Part shown: in pieces, positions 1 to 7,347 of the stretch
How positions within the stretch are numbered: the stretch's first letter is position 1
Layout: each line of letters begins with the position of its first letter
NCBI RefSeq assembly: GCF_021404465.1
Contig: NZ_JABFTT010000002.1
Span: 248,001 to 312,000 of the forward strand
DNA length: 64,000 nt
Reading direction: 5' to 3'
Source of the DNA: Billgrantia zhangzhouensis
GTDB taxonomy: Bacteria > Pseudomonadota > Gammaproteobacteria > Pseudomonadales > Halomonadaceae
Translations under genes and position numbers: made by a program
Notes under the pieces: model-generated
The model's database searches: none
The model's input: the letters and a program-made list of their open reading frames with translations, nothing else
What the model was told of the DNA's origin: nothing

Positions 1-260
1 CCCTTTTCCGGCCCCAGTGCCTGGCCCACCGCCTTGACCAGCGGTCGCATGGCCGGAGATGTTTCATAGCGTTCATAGAAGTGGCGTATCACCTCGAGCA
101 CCTCCCAGTGCTCCGCCGTCAGCTCGCGCCCCTCCTCGGCAGCTAGCGCTTCGGCCACGGCCGGGGTCCACTCCGACAGCTCGATGAGATAGCCTTCGGG
201 GTCGAGGGCGACGTGGCCGTTGCCGGTCTCCAGGTAGCGTGCGATCTCGGAGGAAGCCAT
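1..260 (-). CDS. tusE: TusE / DsrC-family sulfur carrier (3' part missing)
   Basis: Last carrier of the Tus sulfur relay, which takes persulfide from TusBCD and hands it to MnmA for 2-thiouridine at tRNA wobble U34. The visible N-terminal ~86 residues contain the family signature: a YLETGNGHVALDPEGYLIEL-like stretch followed by W-T-P-AVAEALAAEEG and HWEVLEVIRHFYE. The C-terminal arm with the conserved cysteine lies outside the window, so its catalytic state cannot be judged. The ATG at 260 shares one base with the tusB stop (TGATG), indicating translational coupling in a tusDCB-tusE operon. yccA, adjacent in E. coli too, lies just upstream. Confidence 0.9.
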   Translation of the reverse strand, partial: MASSEIARYLETGNGHVALDPEGYLIELSEWTPAVAEALAAEEGRELTAEHWEVLEVIRHFYERYETSPAMRPLVKAVGQALGPEK

Positions 261-556
261 CAGAACCAGCTCACTGTCTTGCCGGCTTCTTCCGTCAGCG
301 TAACGAAGCCATCCACGTCGACGACCTGCACGCTGGCATCGCACTGTCCCTCGAGACCGCGCGCGCTCAGATCCTCGCGCAGGGCGAACAGGCGACCTTC
401 TATTGCCTGGAAGTGACGAACCTGGGCTGTCAGCGCCCCCAGAACGCCATCCTCGATCAGCAGCAGCCGATCCACAGCGCCCATGGCAGCGAGTGCGTCA
501 CGATAGACCAGGCTCGAACTGGGCGGTCGATTGAGAATATGCAGGATCATTTGCAC
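260..556 (-). CDS. tusB: TusB / DsrH-like sulfur relay subunit
   Basis: A 98-residue protein matching the size of TusB/DsrH, the small non-catalytic subunit of the TusBCD heterohexamer that moves sulfur from TusA to TusE. It begins MQMILHILNRPP, as DsrH-family members do, and ends VDGFVTLTEEAGKTVSWF; the terminal T-x-S-W is a family hallmark. It lies 23 nt after tusC and overlaps tusE by one base. The order tusD-tusC-tusB-tusE supports the assignment more than sequence alone, since TusB is poorly conserved. Confidence 0.85.
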   Translation of the reverse strand: MQMILHILNRPPSSSLVYRDALAAMGAVDRLLLIEDGVLGALTAQVRHFQAIEGRLFALREDLSARGLEGQCDASVQVVDVDGFVTLTEEAGKTVSWF

Positions 557-579
557 CCTCTTGGCAGCGTGACGGCCAG

Positions 580-960
580 TCAGAATGTCAGAACCAGCCG
601 ATGCCCGGCAATGAGTCGTGGGAGCGAAGCCGCATCGAGTGCGGCGGCGGGCAGAAGCAGGTCCTGCTCGCCGAGCCCGAAGCGCTCGAGCGCCTCTGGA
701 TCCAGATAGAGCGACTCGATATCGTACATGGCCAGCATGTCCAGCGTGGTCGCCGTACCCTTCTGGCCCAGTGGGCCGACACCTTGTCCCTTGGCCAATG
801 CCAGTACCCCATCGCTTTGGAACAGCAGGCTTACCGATTGACCGAAAGCGGCAGCCACGAGTGCGGCATCAAGGCCTTCACGCAGCCAACTGCTGCCGTG
901 TGGAGCATGACGGAGGATGACCAGCAGGTCACCGCTGAAATTGACGGTTGACGACATCAT
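580..960 (-). CDS. tusC: TusC / DsrF-like sulfur relay subunit
   Basis: A 126-residue DsrE/F-fold protein, second subunit of the TusBCD complex in the cytoplasmic tRNA thiolation relay. Visible family features are an HAPHGSSWLREGLDAALVAAAFGQ stretch typical of TusC/DsrF near residues 18-41 and the segment DIESLYLDPEALERFGL near residue 80. The active cysteine used by the complex belongs to TusD. It starts 6 nt after tusD and ends 23 nt before tusB, inside one transcription unit. An ATG doublet (MM) opens the frame and either methionine could be the start. Confidence 0.87.
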   Translation of the reverse strand: MMSSTVNFSGDLLVILRHAPHGSSWLREGLDAALVAAAFGQSVSLLFQSDGVLALAKGQGVGPLGQKGTATTLDMLAMYDIESLYLDPEALERFGLGEQDLLLPAAALDAASLPRLIAGHRLVLTF

Positions 961-966
961 GGATCC

Positions 967-1359
967 TCAAGGAGCGAAGGTCACCAAGCGATCGACCTCC
1001 CGCCCCAGGTCGATCAACTGGCCGAGTCCCGTCAGCTCGAAGGGCGGCTCGACGCTGTGTCCCGATTTGCCGTGGCGCTCGGCTTCACGCGAATCGAGCA
1101 GAGCGCGGCGCAGTGCAGCGGCGATACAGACCTGCAACTGTGTGCCGTGCTCGTCGTGCAGGGAGCGCCAAGCGTCGTACAGGTGTGGCTCATCCTGCGG
1201 TGGTGCGGCGAGGCGTGCTGCGTTGTAAACACCATCATGATAGAAGAAAACACACTTCAGACGATGCCCCCTGGCGACCAACGCGGCAGCGAATCGCAGC
1301 GCGGAGTGGGATGCCTGGCTGCTATAGGGGGCGCCCTTGACGAGTAGACCGTAGCGCAT
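967..1359 (-). CDS. tusD: TusD / DsrE sulfurtransferase subunit
   Basis: Catalytic subunit of TusBCD. It accepts persulfide sulfur from TusA and passes it to TusE during mnm5s2U synthesis. The 130-residue protein opens MRYGLLVKGAPYSSQASHSALRFA. Its only plausible persulfide cysteine outside the core is Cys78 in LQVCIAAALRRALLD, the same position as the essential Cys78 of E. coli TusD. FFYHDGVYNA near residue 38 is another family block. It is the first gene of the tusDCBE string and lies downstream of yccA on the same strand, with a hairpin between them. Confidence 0.93.
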   Translation of the reverse strand: MRYGLLVKGAPYSSQASHSALRFAAALVARGHRLKCVFFYHDGVYNAARLAAPPQDEPHLYDAWRSLHDEHGTQLQVCIAAALRRALLDSREAERHGKSGHSVEPPFELTGLGQLIDLGREVDRLVTFAP

Positions 1360-1384
1360 GGACCTGCTTGCTCCTCAAACGCAC

Positions 1385-1406
1385 AGGCCCCGCATCGGCG
1401 GGGCCT
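1385..1406 (-). terminator. Hairpin between yccA and tusD
   Basis: Perfect 9-bp GC-rich stem (AGGCCCCGC / GCGGGGCCT) with a 4-nt loop, 25 nt downstream of the yccA stop on the minus strand. The following minus-strand sequence (gtgcgtttga) has only a short T run, so it may be a weak or attenuating terminator rather than a full stop before tusD. Confidence 0.5.
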
Positions 1407-1430
1407 GGAGATTTGCTGACCGGTCCGCTG

Positions 1431-2099
1431 TCAGTCGTTGCTCATGATGCCGAGCAGCGACAGCAGGCTGACGAAGAGATTATAGATCGAAACGTACAGC
1501 GTGATGGTGGCCAGGATGTAGTTGGTCTCGCCGGCGCGATGCACGATTTCGCTGGTCTGATAGAGAATGGCGGCCGAGGCGAACAGCACGAAGCCGGCCG
1601 ATACCATCAGCATCAGAGTGGGGATCTGGAAGATCAGTCCTGCCACCATGGCCAGGATCAGCACGATGGCGCCTGCCAGCAGGAAGTTGCCCAGGAAACT
1701 GAAGTCCTTCTTGGTGACCAGCGCCACGGCGGAAAGACCGATGAAGGTGAGCCCGGTCATGGCCAGGGCGTTCATGATCAGCGCGGCACCGTTGGGCAGG
1801 GCCAGGTAGGCGCTGAGGATCGGGCCGAGGGTGAAGCCCATGAAACCGGTGAAGGCGAAGGTGGCCAACAGGCCGGCAGCCGAGTTGGCTGTCTTGTGCA
1901 CCAGGAACATCAAGCCGTATGCGCCGATGAAGAACACGAAGATGTTCATCCGCTCGACGCCCATGGCCATGGCGGCACCCGCTGTGACGGCGGAGAACAG
2001 CAATGTCATCGCCAGTAGTGCGTAGGTGTTGCGCAGCACCTTGTTGGCACTGACGGCCTGGGACGAGTGCTGGGCCACATGTGTGTCGTGATAGGCCAT
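1431..2099 (-). CDS. yccA: YccA-type Bax inhibitor-1 family membrane protein
   Basis: A 222-residue, seven-TM protein of the UPF0005/BI-1 family. E. coli YccA is a substrate and modulator of the FtsH protease that helps protect the jammed SecY translocon. After a polar N-terminus (MAYHDTHVAQHSSQ) come seven hydrophobic segments. Family blocks include FTLGPILSAYL and the C-terminal LYQTSEIVHRAGETNYILATITLYVSIYNLFVSLLSLLGIM, with the acidic residues placed as in BI-1 proteins. Its place next to tusDCBE reproduces the yccA-tusE neighbourhood of E. coli. Confidence 0.92.
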   Translation of the reverse strand: MAYHDTHVAQHSSQAVSANKVLRNTYALLAMTLLFSAVTAGAAMAMGVERMNIFVFFIGAYGLMFLVHKTANSAAGLLATFAFTGFMGFTLGPILSAYLALPNGAALIMNALAMTGLTFIGLSAVALVTKKDFSFLGNFLLAGAIVLILAMVAGLIFQIPTLMLMVSAGFVLFASAAILYQTSEIVHRAGETNYILATITLYVSIYNLFVSLLSLLGIMSND

Positions 2100-2208
2100 T
2101 GATCCAGAGCTCCCTGTGGTTGATCTTGATTGATCTCAGCAGTGGACCAAGGATGCCGTCGGTTGGTTCCAGACGCAAGTCCTTAGTTCTACATACATCA
2201 ACGCATCT

Positions 2209-2652
2209 TCATCGTATTGCCTGGGGCTCGAGCAGGATAAGAGCGGTGCGCCGGGCGCTAGCGCACAGGTCCGGTTCCTCCCTCACCTGTCCCTCTTCCA
2301 GCCAGAGAATCTCGCTGGCGTCGTCTCCTGCCATGGCGTTGCCGCCTGTCCAGCGGCAGGTCACCACGACAATGACGTAGTGGCCCAGTAAGCGGCCTTT
2401 CTCGTCATGCTGAAGCTGATCGATGACGGTCAGTATCCGCTCTGGCTCGGCCATGAGTCCTGTCTCTTCGTATAGCTCGCGTCTGGCTGCCTCGAACAGG
2501 GTTTCGCCCGGCTCAAGATGGCCACCCGGCAATGCCAGCATGCCGGCATTGGGTGGATTCCGGCGCCGTATCGTCAACACCCTGTCCTGATGGACCAGTG
2601 CTGCAGCCACGGCAGCAATCGGCTTTACTTCATCTTCCTCATGAATCGACAT
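2209..2652 (-). CDS. Nudix hydrolase, CTP pyrophosphohydrolase-like
   Basis: A 147-residue Nudix protein that would hydrolyse a nucleoside diphosphate linked to another moiety, using Mg2+. The Nudix box lies near residues 43-65 as GGHLEPGETLFEAARREL then YEETGL, with all REx2EE metal ligands present. The preceding VAAALVHQDRVLTIRRR is typical of small housekeeping Nudix enzymes. Substrate cannot be told from sequence. The start is ATG at 2652; it is divergent from the tRNA-Ser gene and 110 nt upstream of yccA, so it may have its own promoter. Confidence 0.85.
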   Translation of the reverse strand: MSIHEEDEVKPIAAVAAALVHQDRVLTIRRRNPPNAGMLALPGGHLEPGETLFEAARRELYEETGLMAEPERILTVIDQLQHDEKGRLLGHYVIVVVTCRWTGGNAMAGDDASEILWLEEGQVREEPDLCASARRTALILLEPQAIR

Positions 2653-2685
2653 GTTGTTTCCTTGGCAGCAGTTGGCGCATCCCCC

Positions 2686-2713
2686 TTGACCTTATGAGCG
2701 TAACTGGTAATAT
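2686..2713 (+). promoter_or_regulatory. Sigma-70-type promoter of tRNA-Ser
   Basis: TTGACC (2686-2691), a 16-nt spacer and TAATAT (2708-2713) are followed by a GC-rich discriminator (tcgcccccg), as expected for stringently controlled stable RNA promoters. The mature tRNA begins 16 nt after the -10 box. Confidence 0.7.
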
Positions 2714-2728
2714 TCGCCCCCGTGAGCC

Positions 2729-2818
2729 GGAGGGATGGCAGAGCGGTTGAATGCACCGGTCTTGAAAACCGGCAAGGGTTAACGCCCTTCCAGGGTTCGA
2801 ATCCCTGTCCCTCCGCCA
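2729..2818 (+). tRNA. tRNA-Ser (anticodon TGA)
   Basis: A 90-nt type II tRNA with a complete cloverleaf. The acceptor stem is GGAGGGA/TCCCTCC with discriminator G and encoded CCA (2816-2818). The anticodon stem CCGGT/ACCGG holds loop CTTGAAA, giving anticodon TGA at 2763-2765. A long variable arm (GCAAGGGTTAACGCCCTTC region) and the T-loop TTCGAAT are clear. It decodes UCA and other UCN serine codons by wobble. It has its own promoter and terminator, so it is a monocistronic transcript. Confidence 0.98.
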
Positions 2819-2830
2819 TTGCCTTTCTCA

Positions 2831-2862
2831 AGCCTCTGATAATTCAGGGGCTTTTTTCTTTT
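2831..2862 (+). terminator. Rho-independent terminator of tRNA-Ser
   Basis: AGCCTCTGA / TCAGGGGCT stem (one G-T pair) with loop TAAT, followed by CTTTTTTCTTTT. It lies 12 nt after the tRNA 3' end. Confidence 0.9.
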
Positions 2863-2885
2863 CAAGGCTAATAATTAGGCTTATT

Positions 2886-2910
2886 CTCTATATTGCAAAG
2901 CAATATAGAG
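2886..2910. promoter_or_regulatory. Perfect 11-bp inverted repeat upstream of nhaD
   Basis: CTCTATATTGC, 3-nt AAA loop, then GCAATATAGAG: an AT-rich perfect dyad 60 nt before the nhaD ATG. No T-run follows, so it is not an obvious terminator. A TAAAAT box at 2914-2919 follows with TTGCAA at 2893-2898 (15-nt spacing) inside the dyad, so it may be an operator overlapping the nhaD promoter. Function is inferred from position only. Confidence 0.5.
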
Positions 2911-2969
2911 TGATAAAATGGCGGCGGTCTTCCTAACCCTTCCTTTAGACATTCAAGTAGGACCCCACC

Positions 2970-4457
2970 ATGCCCATTGGCTTTTGTCATTGCCCTAGGC
3001 TCCGGAGCCCCTTCCGGCGGCCAGGTCTCCTTCTGCTCGCTGTTCTTGCCCTACTCTTCTTCAGCCCGGCCGCGCTTGCCGTGACGGGTAGTCTGGAGAT
3101 GACCAACTCGACCGTCGGCTTCATTGCCGTGGGTATCTTCGTTTTCGCCTATGCGCTGGTCATGGGCGAAGAGAAGCTGCACATGCGCAAGTCCAAGCCG
3201 GTGCTGGTCGCGGCTGGTCTGATCTGGTTCATGATCGGCTGGGTCTATGTGCAGGCCGGCATGCCCGACGAGGCCCAGCATGCCTTCCGCGAGACCCTGC
3301 TCGAGTTCACCGAGCTGATGCTGTTCCTGTTGGTGGCGATGACCTATATCAACGCCATGGACGAGCGGCGCGTGTTCGATACCCTGCGCTCCTGGATGAT
3401 CCGCAAGGGATTCAGTTACAAACAGCTGTTCTGGCTGACTGGGATATTGGCGTTCGTGATCTCGCCCATCGCCGACAACCTGACCACCGCCATGCTGATG
3501 TGCGCGGTGGTAACCAAGGTGGCCGAGGGCGATAAGCGCTTCATCAACCTGTGCTGCATCAACATCGTGGTTGCCGCAAATGCCGGCGGCGCCTTCAGCC
3601 CCTTCGGCGACATCACCACCCTGATGGTATGGCAGGCCGGCATCGTGCAGTTCTACGAGTTCTTCTCGCTGCTGCTCCCCTCGGTGGTCAACTTCCTGAT
3701 TCCCGCTGTCCTGATGAGCCTGTTCATCAACAATCGCAAGCCGGAGGGGGTTTATGAGGATGTCTGGCTGAAGCGTGGTGCGCGCCGGATCGTCGCCCTG
3801 TTCCTGCTCACCGTGGCAACAGCGGTGGCCGCTCATACGCTGCTCCATCTGCCGCCGGTGCTGGGCATGATGACAGGTCTTGGCTATCTGCAGTTCTTTG
3901 GCTACTACCTGCGCCGCAGCCTGCCCCGCTCGCTGGAGCGCAAGCGCATTCGCTATACGGCGCGCGGTGATGACCGCAAGCTGCGTCAGTTGGGTAGCGT
4001 AGTGCCGTTCGACGTATTCAACCGTGTGGCGCGCGCCGAGTGGGATACCTTGCTGTTTTTCTACGGCGTCGTGATGGCAGTCGGCGGCCTGGGTTTCCTG
4101 GGCTACCTCGGCCTGCTCTCCGAAGCGCTGTATACCGGCTGGGATGCCACTTGGGCCAACATCACCCTGGGCCTGGTTTCGGCAGTGGTCGACAATATCC
4201 CCGTGATGTTTGCCGTGCTGACCATGCAGCCCGAGATGTCCCACGGACATTGGCTGCTGATCACGCTGACTGCCGGTGTGGGCGGCAGCGTGCTGTCGAT
4301 CGGCTCGGCGGCGGGCGTGGCGCTGATGGGTCAGGCACGCGGCAACTACACCTTCATGGGCCATCTGCGCTGGGCGCCGGTGATCGTGCTGGGTTACGCC
4401 GCCAGCGTCGCAACTCATATGTGGCTCAATGCCGGCAGCTTCAGCATCATGGGTTGA
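2970..4457 (+). CDS. nhaD: NhaD-type Na+/H+ antiporter
   Basis: A 495-residue inner-membrane antiporter that exports Na+ (or Li+) in exchange for H+, an ion-transporter-superfamily protein common in halophiles. The N-terminus has a cleavable-looking hydrophobic segment (LLLLAVLALLFFSPAALA, about residues 20-37), then 11-12 TM helices. Diagnostic blocks are TELMLFLLVAMTYINAMDER (about 110-130), ISPIADNLTTAMLM, NAGGAFSPFGDITTLMVWQ (both IT-family hairpin motifs) and VVDNIPVMFAVLTM near residue 408. The ATG at 2970 is preceded by TAGGA at 7-nt spacing. It is monocistronic, with a strong terminator downstream and a perfect dyad upstream. Confidence 0.94.
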   Translation: MPIGFCHCPRLRSPFRRPGLLLLAVLALLFFSPAALAVTGSLEMTNSTVGFIAVGIFVFAYALVMGEEKLHMRKSKPVLVAAGLIWFMIGWVYVQAGMPDEAQHAFRETLLEFTELMLFLLVAMTYINAMDERRVFDTLRSWMIRKGFSYKQLFWLTGILAFVISPIADNLTTAMLMCAVVTKVAEGDKRFINLCCINIVVAANAGGAFSPFGDITTLMVWQAGIVQFYEFFSLLLPSVVNFLIPAVLMSLFINNRKPEGVYEDVWLKRGARRIVALFLLTVATAVAAHTLLHLPPVLGMMTGLGYLQFFGYYLRRSLPRSLERKRIRYTARGDDRKLRQLGSVVPFDVFNRVARAEWDTLLFFYGVVMAVGGLGFLGYLGLLSEALYTGWDATWANITLGLVSAVVDNIPVMFAVLTMQPEMSHGHWLLITLTAGVGGSVLSIGSAAGVALMGQARGNYTFMGHLRWAPVIVLGYAASVATHMWLNAGSFSIMG

Positions 4458-4485
4458 TTCGGCGACATCGTTTCAAATCTTCATG

Positions 4486-4516
4486 GCGCCCGGCTTCGGC
4501 CGGGCGCAGCTTTTTT
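4486..4516 (+). terminator. Rho-independent terminator of nhaD
   Basis: Perfect 9-bp stem GCGCCCGGC / GCCGGGCGC closed by a stable TTCG tetraloop, followed after AGC by six T residues (4511-4516). It starts 28 nt after the nhaD stop. Confidence 0.93.
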
Positions 4517-4575
4517 CAAGCTTTGCTTCTGCGCTTGGTTCTGCCTCAAGGCAACGGCCTCTCGCCGTGCCTTGG

Positions 4576-4839
4576 CTAGTTACCTAGCATGATGACGCTG
4601 GCCGGTGCGAAGAATGCGACGTAGCCCAAAACCAGGCCAATGGTTGCGCCCTGCCGGCTATGAATGAGCCCCAACAATGCGCCGATGAAGGCCAACGCCG
4701 TGGGTACGAGCATGCCTCCGAAAGCCAGGAACAAGTCATGGTTGGCATCGGGAGGCCAGCGCAAGATCATGAACAGGAACGTGCCGACCACCTGCCCTGC
4801 CAGCAGTACGAGCCACTGTTGAGGCGAGAACAACATCAC
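4576..4839 (-). CDS. Small three-helix membrane protein, unknown
   Basis: An 87-residue protein with three predicted TM helices: WLVLLAGQVVGTFLFMIL (about 9-26), FLAFGGMLVPTALAFIGALLGLI (about 37-59) and IGLVLGYVAFFAPASVIML (about 67-85). I recognise no family motif or active site. It faces nhaD tail to tail and is 107 nt downstream of another tiny membrane ORF on the same strand. It begins with an ATG doublet. The clean membrane pattern and isolated position favour a real gene; the role is unknown. Confidence 0.6.
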   Translation of the reverse strand: MMLFSPQQWLVLLAGQVVGTFLFMILRWPPDANHDLFLAFGGMLVPTALAFIGALLGLIHSRQGATIGLVLGYVAFFAPASVIMLGN

Positions 4840-4913
4840 AAACTCCCGTTGGAAGGGGGATTACCGTACTAGCCAAGTGAAACGGGGGATGCGATGTGGA
4901 AGCGGGCTGGAGA

Positions 4914-4938
4914 GCCGGGACGGCGCTTGCCGCCCGGC
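4914..4938 (-). terminator. Hairpin downstream of the 28-residue ORF
   Basis: GCCGGG-A-CGGC and GCCG-CCCGGC form a 10-bp stem with one bulged A and loop GCTT, 8 nt after the small ORF's stop on the minus strand. The following T content is low, so terminator activity is uncertain. Confidence 0.45.
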
Positions 4939-4946
4939 GAACGACG

Positions 4947-5033
4947 TCAAAAGATCAGCATCAGCAGACCGATGACCACGACCAAGCCAATGAGAAAGAT
5001 GATTCCGACGGTACTTGCCAGGAACTTGAGCAT
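4947..5033 (-). CDS. 28-residue single-TM microprotein
   Basis: This small reading frame encodes MLKFLASTVGIIFLIGLVVV followed by IGLLMLIF, essentially a single transmembrane helix with one lysine at the N-terminus. I chose the ATG at 5033 because GAGG lies 8 nt upstream; the in-frame ATG at 5039 is only 2 nt from it. A hairpin follows the stop. Tiny single-helix proteins of this kind often modulate transporters or stress responses, but no function can be assigned. It sits between a DUF2795 gene and an 87-residue membrane protein, all on the minus strand. Confidence 0.5.
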   Translation of the reverse strand: MLKFLASTVGIIFLIGLVVVIGLLMLIF

Positions 5034-5065
5034 GGGCATTTCCTCATTATTCGTTAACGGGAAAT

Positions 5066-5272
5066 TCACTCTACTTCGCCAATGCCCTTGGTGACATCGG
5101 CCATGCTCTCATATTCCTGATCGGGCAGGTTGCGAACGATTGCCATGACCTCTGTTTCGGCACCATTGGCTTGAGCCTGGGCCACGAGGTCATCGCGGCG
5201 CGCGGGAAAATCCACCCCCTGAAGATGATACGTGATATTGGCCGGTGAACGGCCACCGAGTCCACGTGTCAT
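5066..5272 (-). CDS. DUF2795 domain protein
   Basis: A 68-residue soluble protein matching the DUF2795 pattern: RSPANITYHLQGVDFPARRDDLVAQA, then NGAETEVMAIVRNLPDQEYESMADVTKGIGEVE. The family is widespread and uncharacterised; the fold is a small helical domain. It starts at ATG 5272, 83 nt after the nhaP2 stop on the same strand, and may be cotranscribed with it. No catalytic residues are evident. Confidence 0.75.
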   Translation of the reverse strand: MTRGLGGRSPANITYHLQGVDFPARRDDLVAQAQANGAETEVMAIVRNLPDQEYESMADVTKGIGEVE

Positions 5273-5355
5273 GGCGAACCTCCGTCAAATCCTGTTGAGC
5301 GTGATGGTTTCAAGAGGAAGGTAGTTGGAGTGCGATCGAGCTGCAAGCGAGCCGG

Positions 5356-7062
5356 TCAATACAGGCGCAAGCCGACCCGGGTGACGCGATTGCCGTCCAT
5401 TTCGCTGACGACCCAGTGGATGCCATGCCAATCGACATCGTCGCCCACCACGGGATGGCCGCCGACGCGCAGTGAGACGAACTCGGCCAGTGTCATCTCG
5501 CTTTCGCCCGGGCTGAGCGTCAAGCCGTAGACGCTGGCGATATCCTTCATCAAGGCATCGCCATCGAAGGTGAACGTGCCGAAGAAGGCGCGCTCGCGCT
5601 TGAGTTTGGCGTCGCCACTGAACAGCCGATTGAGGGCCGGCAGGTCGCCGCTGCGCCCGATGACGCATATGACGTCGCCCAGCTTCAGGCGTGTGCTGCC
5701 CTTGGGGTGAAGCATGGCGTGCTGGCGGAAAAGCGCCGAGATTACCGCGCCGGAAGGAAAGCGCAGCAGGCGGATGGGAACGCCGTCGAGGTCCTGGTTG
5801 TCCACCTTGTAGACGAACATCTCGTAGTCGTTTTCCGGCAGGATGCCAAGCGGGCCGCGATGATCGGGGGTGACGCCTACGGGGATCTCGACCTTCGTCC
5901 AGCGCGCCATCAGAGGCAAGGTGCCGCCCTGAATCAGCAGCGACAGCAGCACCACGGCAAAGGCGACGTTAAAATAGAGAGCGGCATTCTCCACGCCCCC
6001 GATTACCGGGAAGATGGCGAGTACGATGGGTACCGCACCGCGTAGACCCACCCAGGAGATGAAGCCGATCTCGCGCCATCGAAAGCGGAAGAAGGGTTTA
6101 ACCGTGACCAGCACGGCCAGCGGCCGCGCGACGAAGATCAGGACCAGTGCCACGAGCGAGGCCGGCAGCGCATATTCGAACAGGCCCGACGGATTGACCA
6201 GCAGGCCCAGAATCAGGAACAGGCCTATCTGGCTCAGCCAGGCCAGGCCGTCGTGGACGGGAAGAATGAAGTTGAGATGCCGGCCCGGCTGGTTGCCGAT
6301 CATGAGTCCCACCAGGTAGATCGCCAGGAAGCCGCTCCCGCCGAGAAAACCGGTTGCACCGAAGACGCAGAAGCCCAGCCCCAACGCCAACAGGGAGTAG
6401 AGCCCGGGGGCGAGATCGAGCCAGCGCAGCAGCTTGGCGCTCAACCAGCCGCCACCCAGGCCAATCAGCATGGCGAGGCCGAACTGCAGCATCATGAACA
6501 GTGCGGTCGAGCCCGGCCCGCGAATGTCCCCGACCAGGAGCTCGACCAGCAGCAGGGTCAGGAAGATGGCCATGGGGTCGTTGGTACCCGATTCGATCTC
6601 GAGGGTGGCACTGACACGTTCGTTGAGGTTCACGCCGCGGCCGCTCAGCATCGAGAACACGGCGGCGGCATCGGTGGAGCCGACGATGGCACCCACCAGC
6701 AGCCCCTGTACCAGGGTGAGATCGAAAACCCACGTCGCGAACAGGCCCACCAGGCCGCTGGTGACGAAAACCCCCAGCGTGGCCAGCGACAAGGCGGGCT
6801 TGAAACTGACGCGGAAGGTCTTCAGCCGGGTACGCAAGCCACCGTCGAGCAGGATCATGGCCAGTGCCAGGTGCCCGATGAGGAAAGCCAGCGAATAGTC
6901 ATCGAACTGGATGCCCAGCAATCCCTCCTCGCCTGCCAGCATCCCAAGGCCCAGGAAGACCAACAGCAACGGCAACCCCACCATCGACGATATGCGGCTG
7001 GCTACGACGCTGAGGGCAATCAGAAACCCGGAGAGCAGGAAAAGGGTGTTGATGGTGTCCAT
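5356..7062 (-). CDS. nhaP2: K+/H+ antiporter NhaP2 (CvrA)
   Basis: A 568-residue CPA1-family antiporter exchanging cytoplasmic K+ (or Na+) for H+. The N-terminal ~390 residues form about 12 TM helices with family motifs LLVFLGLGMLAGEEG, MILLDGGLRTR, GAIVGSTDAAAVFSML and the ion-site block LEIESGTNDPMAIFLT. A TrkA-C-like cytoplasmic domain follows (about residues 400-490; LRFPSGAVISALFR, HPKGSTRLKLGDVICVIG), then a CorC_HlyC-like tail (GDALMKDIASVYGLTL to the end), the usual NhaP2 order. It is encoded opposite nhaD, placing two cation antiporters within 4.2 kb, in keeping with a salt-adapted host. Confidence 0.92.
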   Translation of the reverse strand: MDTINTLFLLSGFLIALSVVASRISSMVGLPLLLVFLGLGMLAGEEGLLGIQFDDYSLAFLIGHLALAMILLDGGLRTRLKTFRVSFKPALSLATLGVFVTSGLVGLFATWVFDLTLVQGLLVGAIVGSTDAAAVFSMLSGRGVNLNERVSATLEIESGTNDPMAIFLTLLLVELLVGDIRGPGSTALFMMLQFGLAMLIGLGGGWLSAKLLRWLDLAPGLYSLLALGLGFCVFGATGFLGGSGFLAIYLVGLMIGNQPGRHLNFILPVHDGLAWLSQIGLFLILGLLVNPSGLFEYALPASLVALVLIFVARPLAVLVTVKPFFRFRWREIGFISWVGLRGAVPIVLAIFPVIGGVENAALYFNVAFAVVLLSLLIQGGTLPLMARWTKVEIPVGVTPDHRGPLGILPENDYEMFVYKVDNQDLDGVPIRLLRFPSGAVISALFRQHAMLHPKGSTRLKLGDVICVIGRSGDLPALNRLFSGDAKLKRERAFFGTFTFDGDALMKDIASVYGLTLSPGESEMTLAEFVSLRVGGHPVVGDDVDWHGIHWVVSEMDGNRVTRVGLRLY

Positions 7063-7120
7063 GCATGACCTCGAGCTGGAATGGCTCCATTATGCCACGT
7101 GAGACCATGACCTAGGCACT

Positions 7121-7249
7121 GTACGAAAAGTGCCTGCGCTTGCCCATACGGCGTTAAAAATCGGCTTAAAGTACTCATTTACACCGCGTAAACTCCGTCT
7201 TTTCGCCGATTTTTGCCTTGCCTGGCCTACGCTCGACGACTTTTCGCAC
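7121..7249. repeat. 129-bp concentric imperfect inverted repeat
   Basis: Three pairs of arms share one centre at 7185. They are GTACGAAAAGT (7121-7131) with ACTTTTCGCAC (7239-7249), one mismatch; AAAAATCGGC (7156-7165) with GCCGATTTTT (7205-7214), perfect; and TTTAC (7178-7182) with GTAAA (7188-7192). Two unpaired 24-nt segments make symmetric internal bulges. Part of the left side (TGCCTGCGCTTGCC, 7131-7144) recurs with one change as a direct copy at 7265-7278. The element fills the gap between divergent nhaP2 and the binding-protein gene. It resembles a dispersed palindromic intergenic repeat. Confidence 0.7.
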
Positions 7250-7347
7250 AAGGCCTGGCAGAAAATGCCTGCGCTAGCCACGCTTGGCATGACGGCGATA
7301 AACTCCGGGTTGTCGAAACTTACCCTCTCCGCTGGAGATCGCCATCC

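Noticed and set aside
1368..2018. A 216-codon plus-strand frame opposite yccA
   Set aside because: Extremely Gly/Gln/Glu/His-rich, without hydrophobic core; it mirrors the membrane codons of yccA.
2729..2910. tRNA-Ser as a genomic-island attachment site
   Set aside because: No integrase, no repeated tRNA 3' end found downstream in this window, and the neighbouring genes are ordinary chromosomal ones.
3051..4418. A 455-codon open frame antisense to nhaD
   Set aside because: Composition is His/Gln/Gly-rich with no fold-like pattern, and nhaD on the other strand has clear motifs and a terminator.
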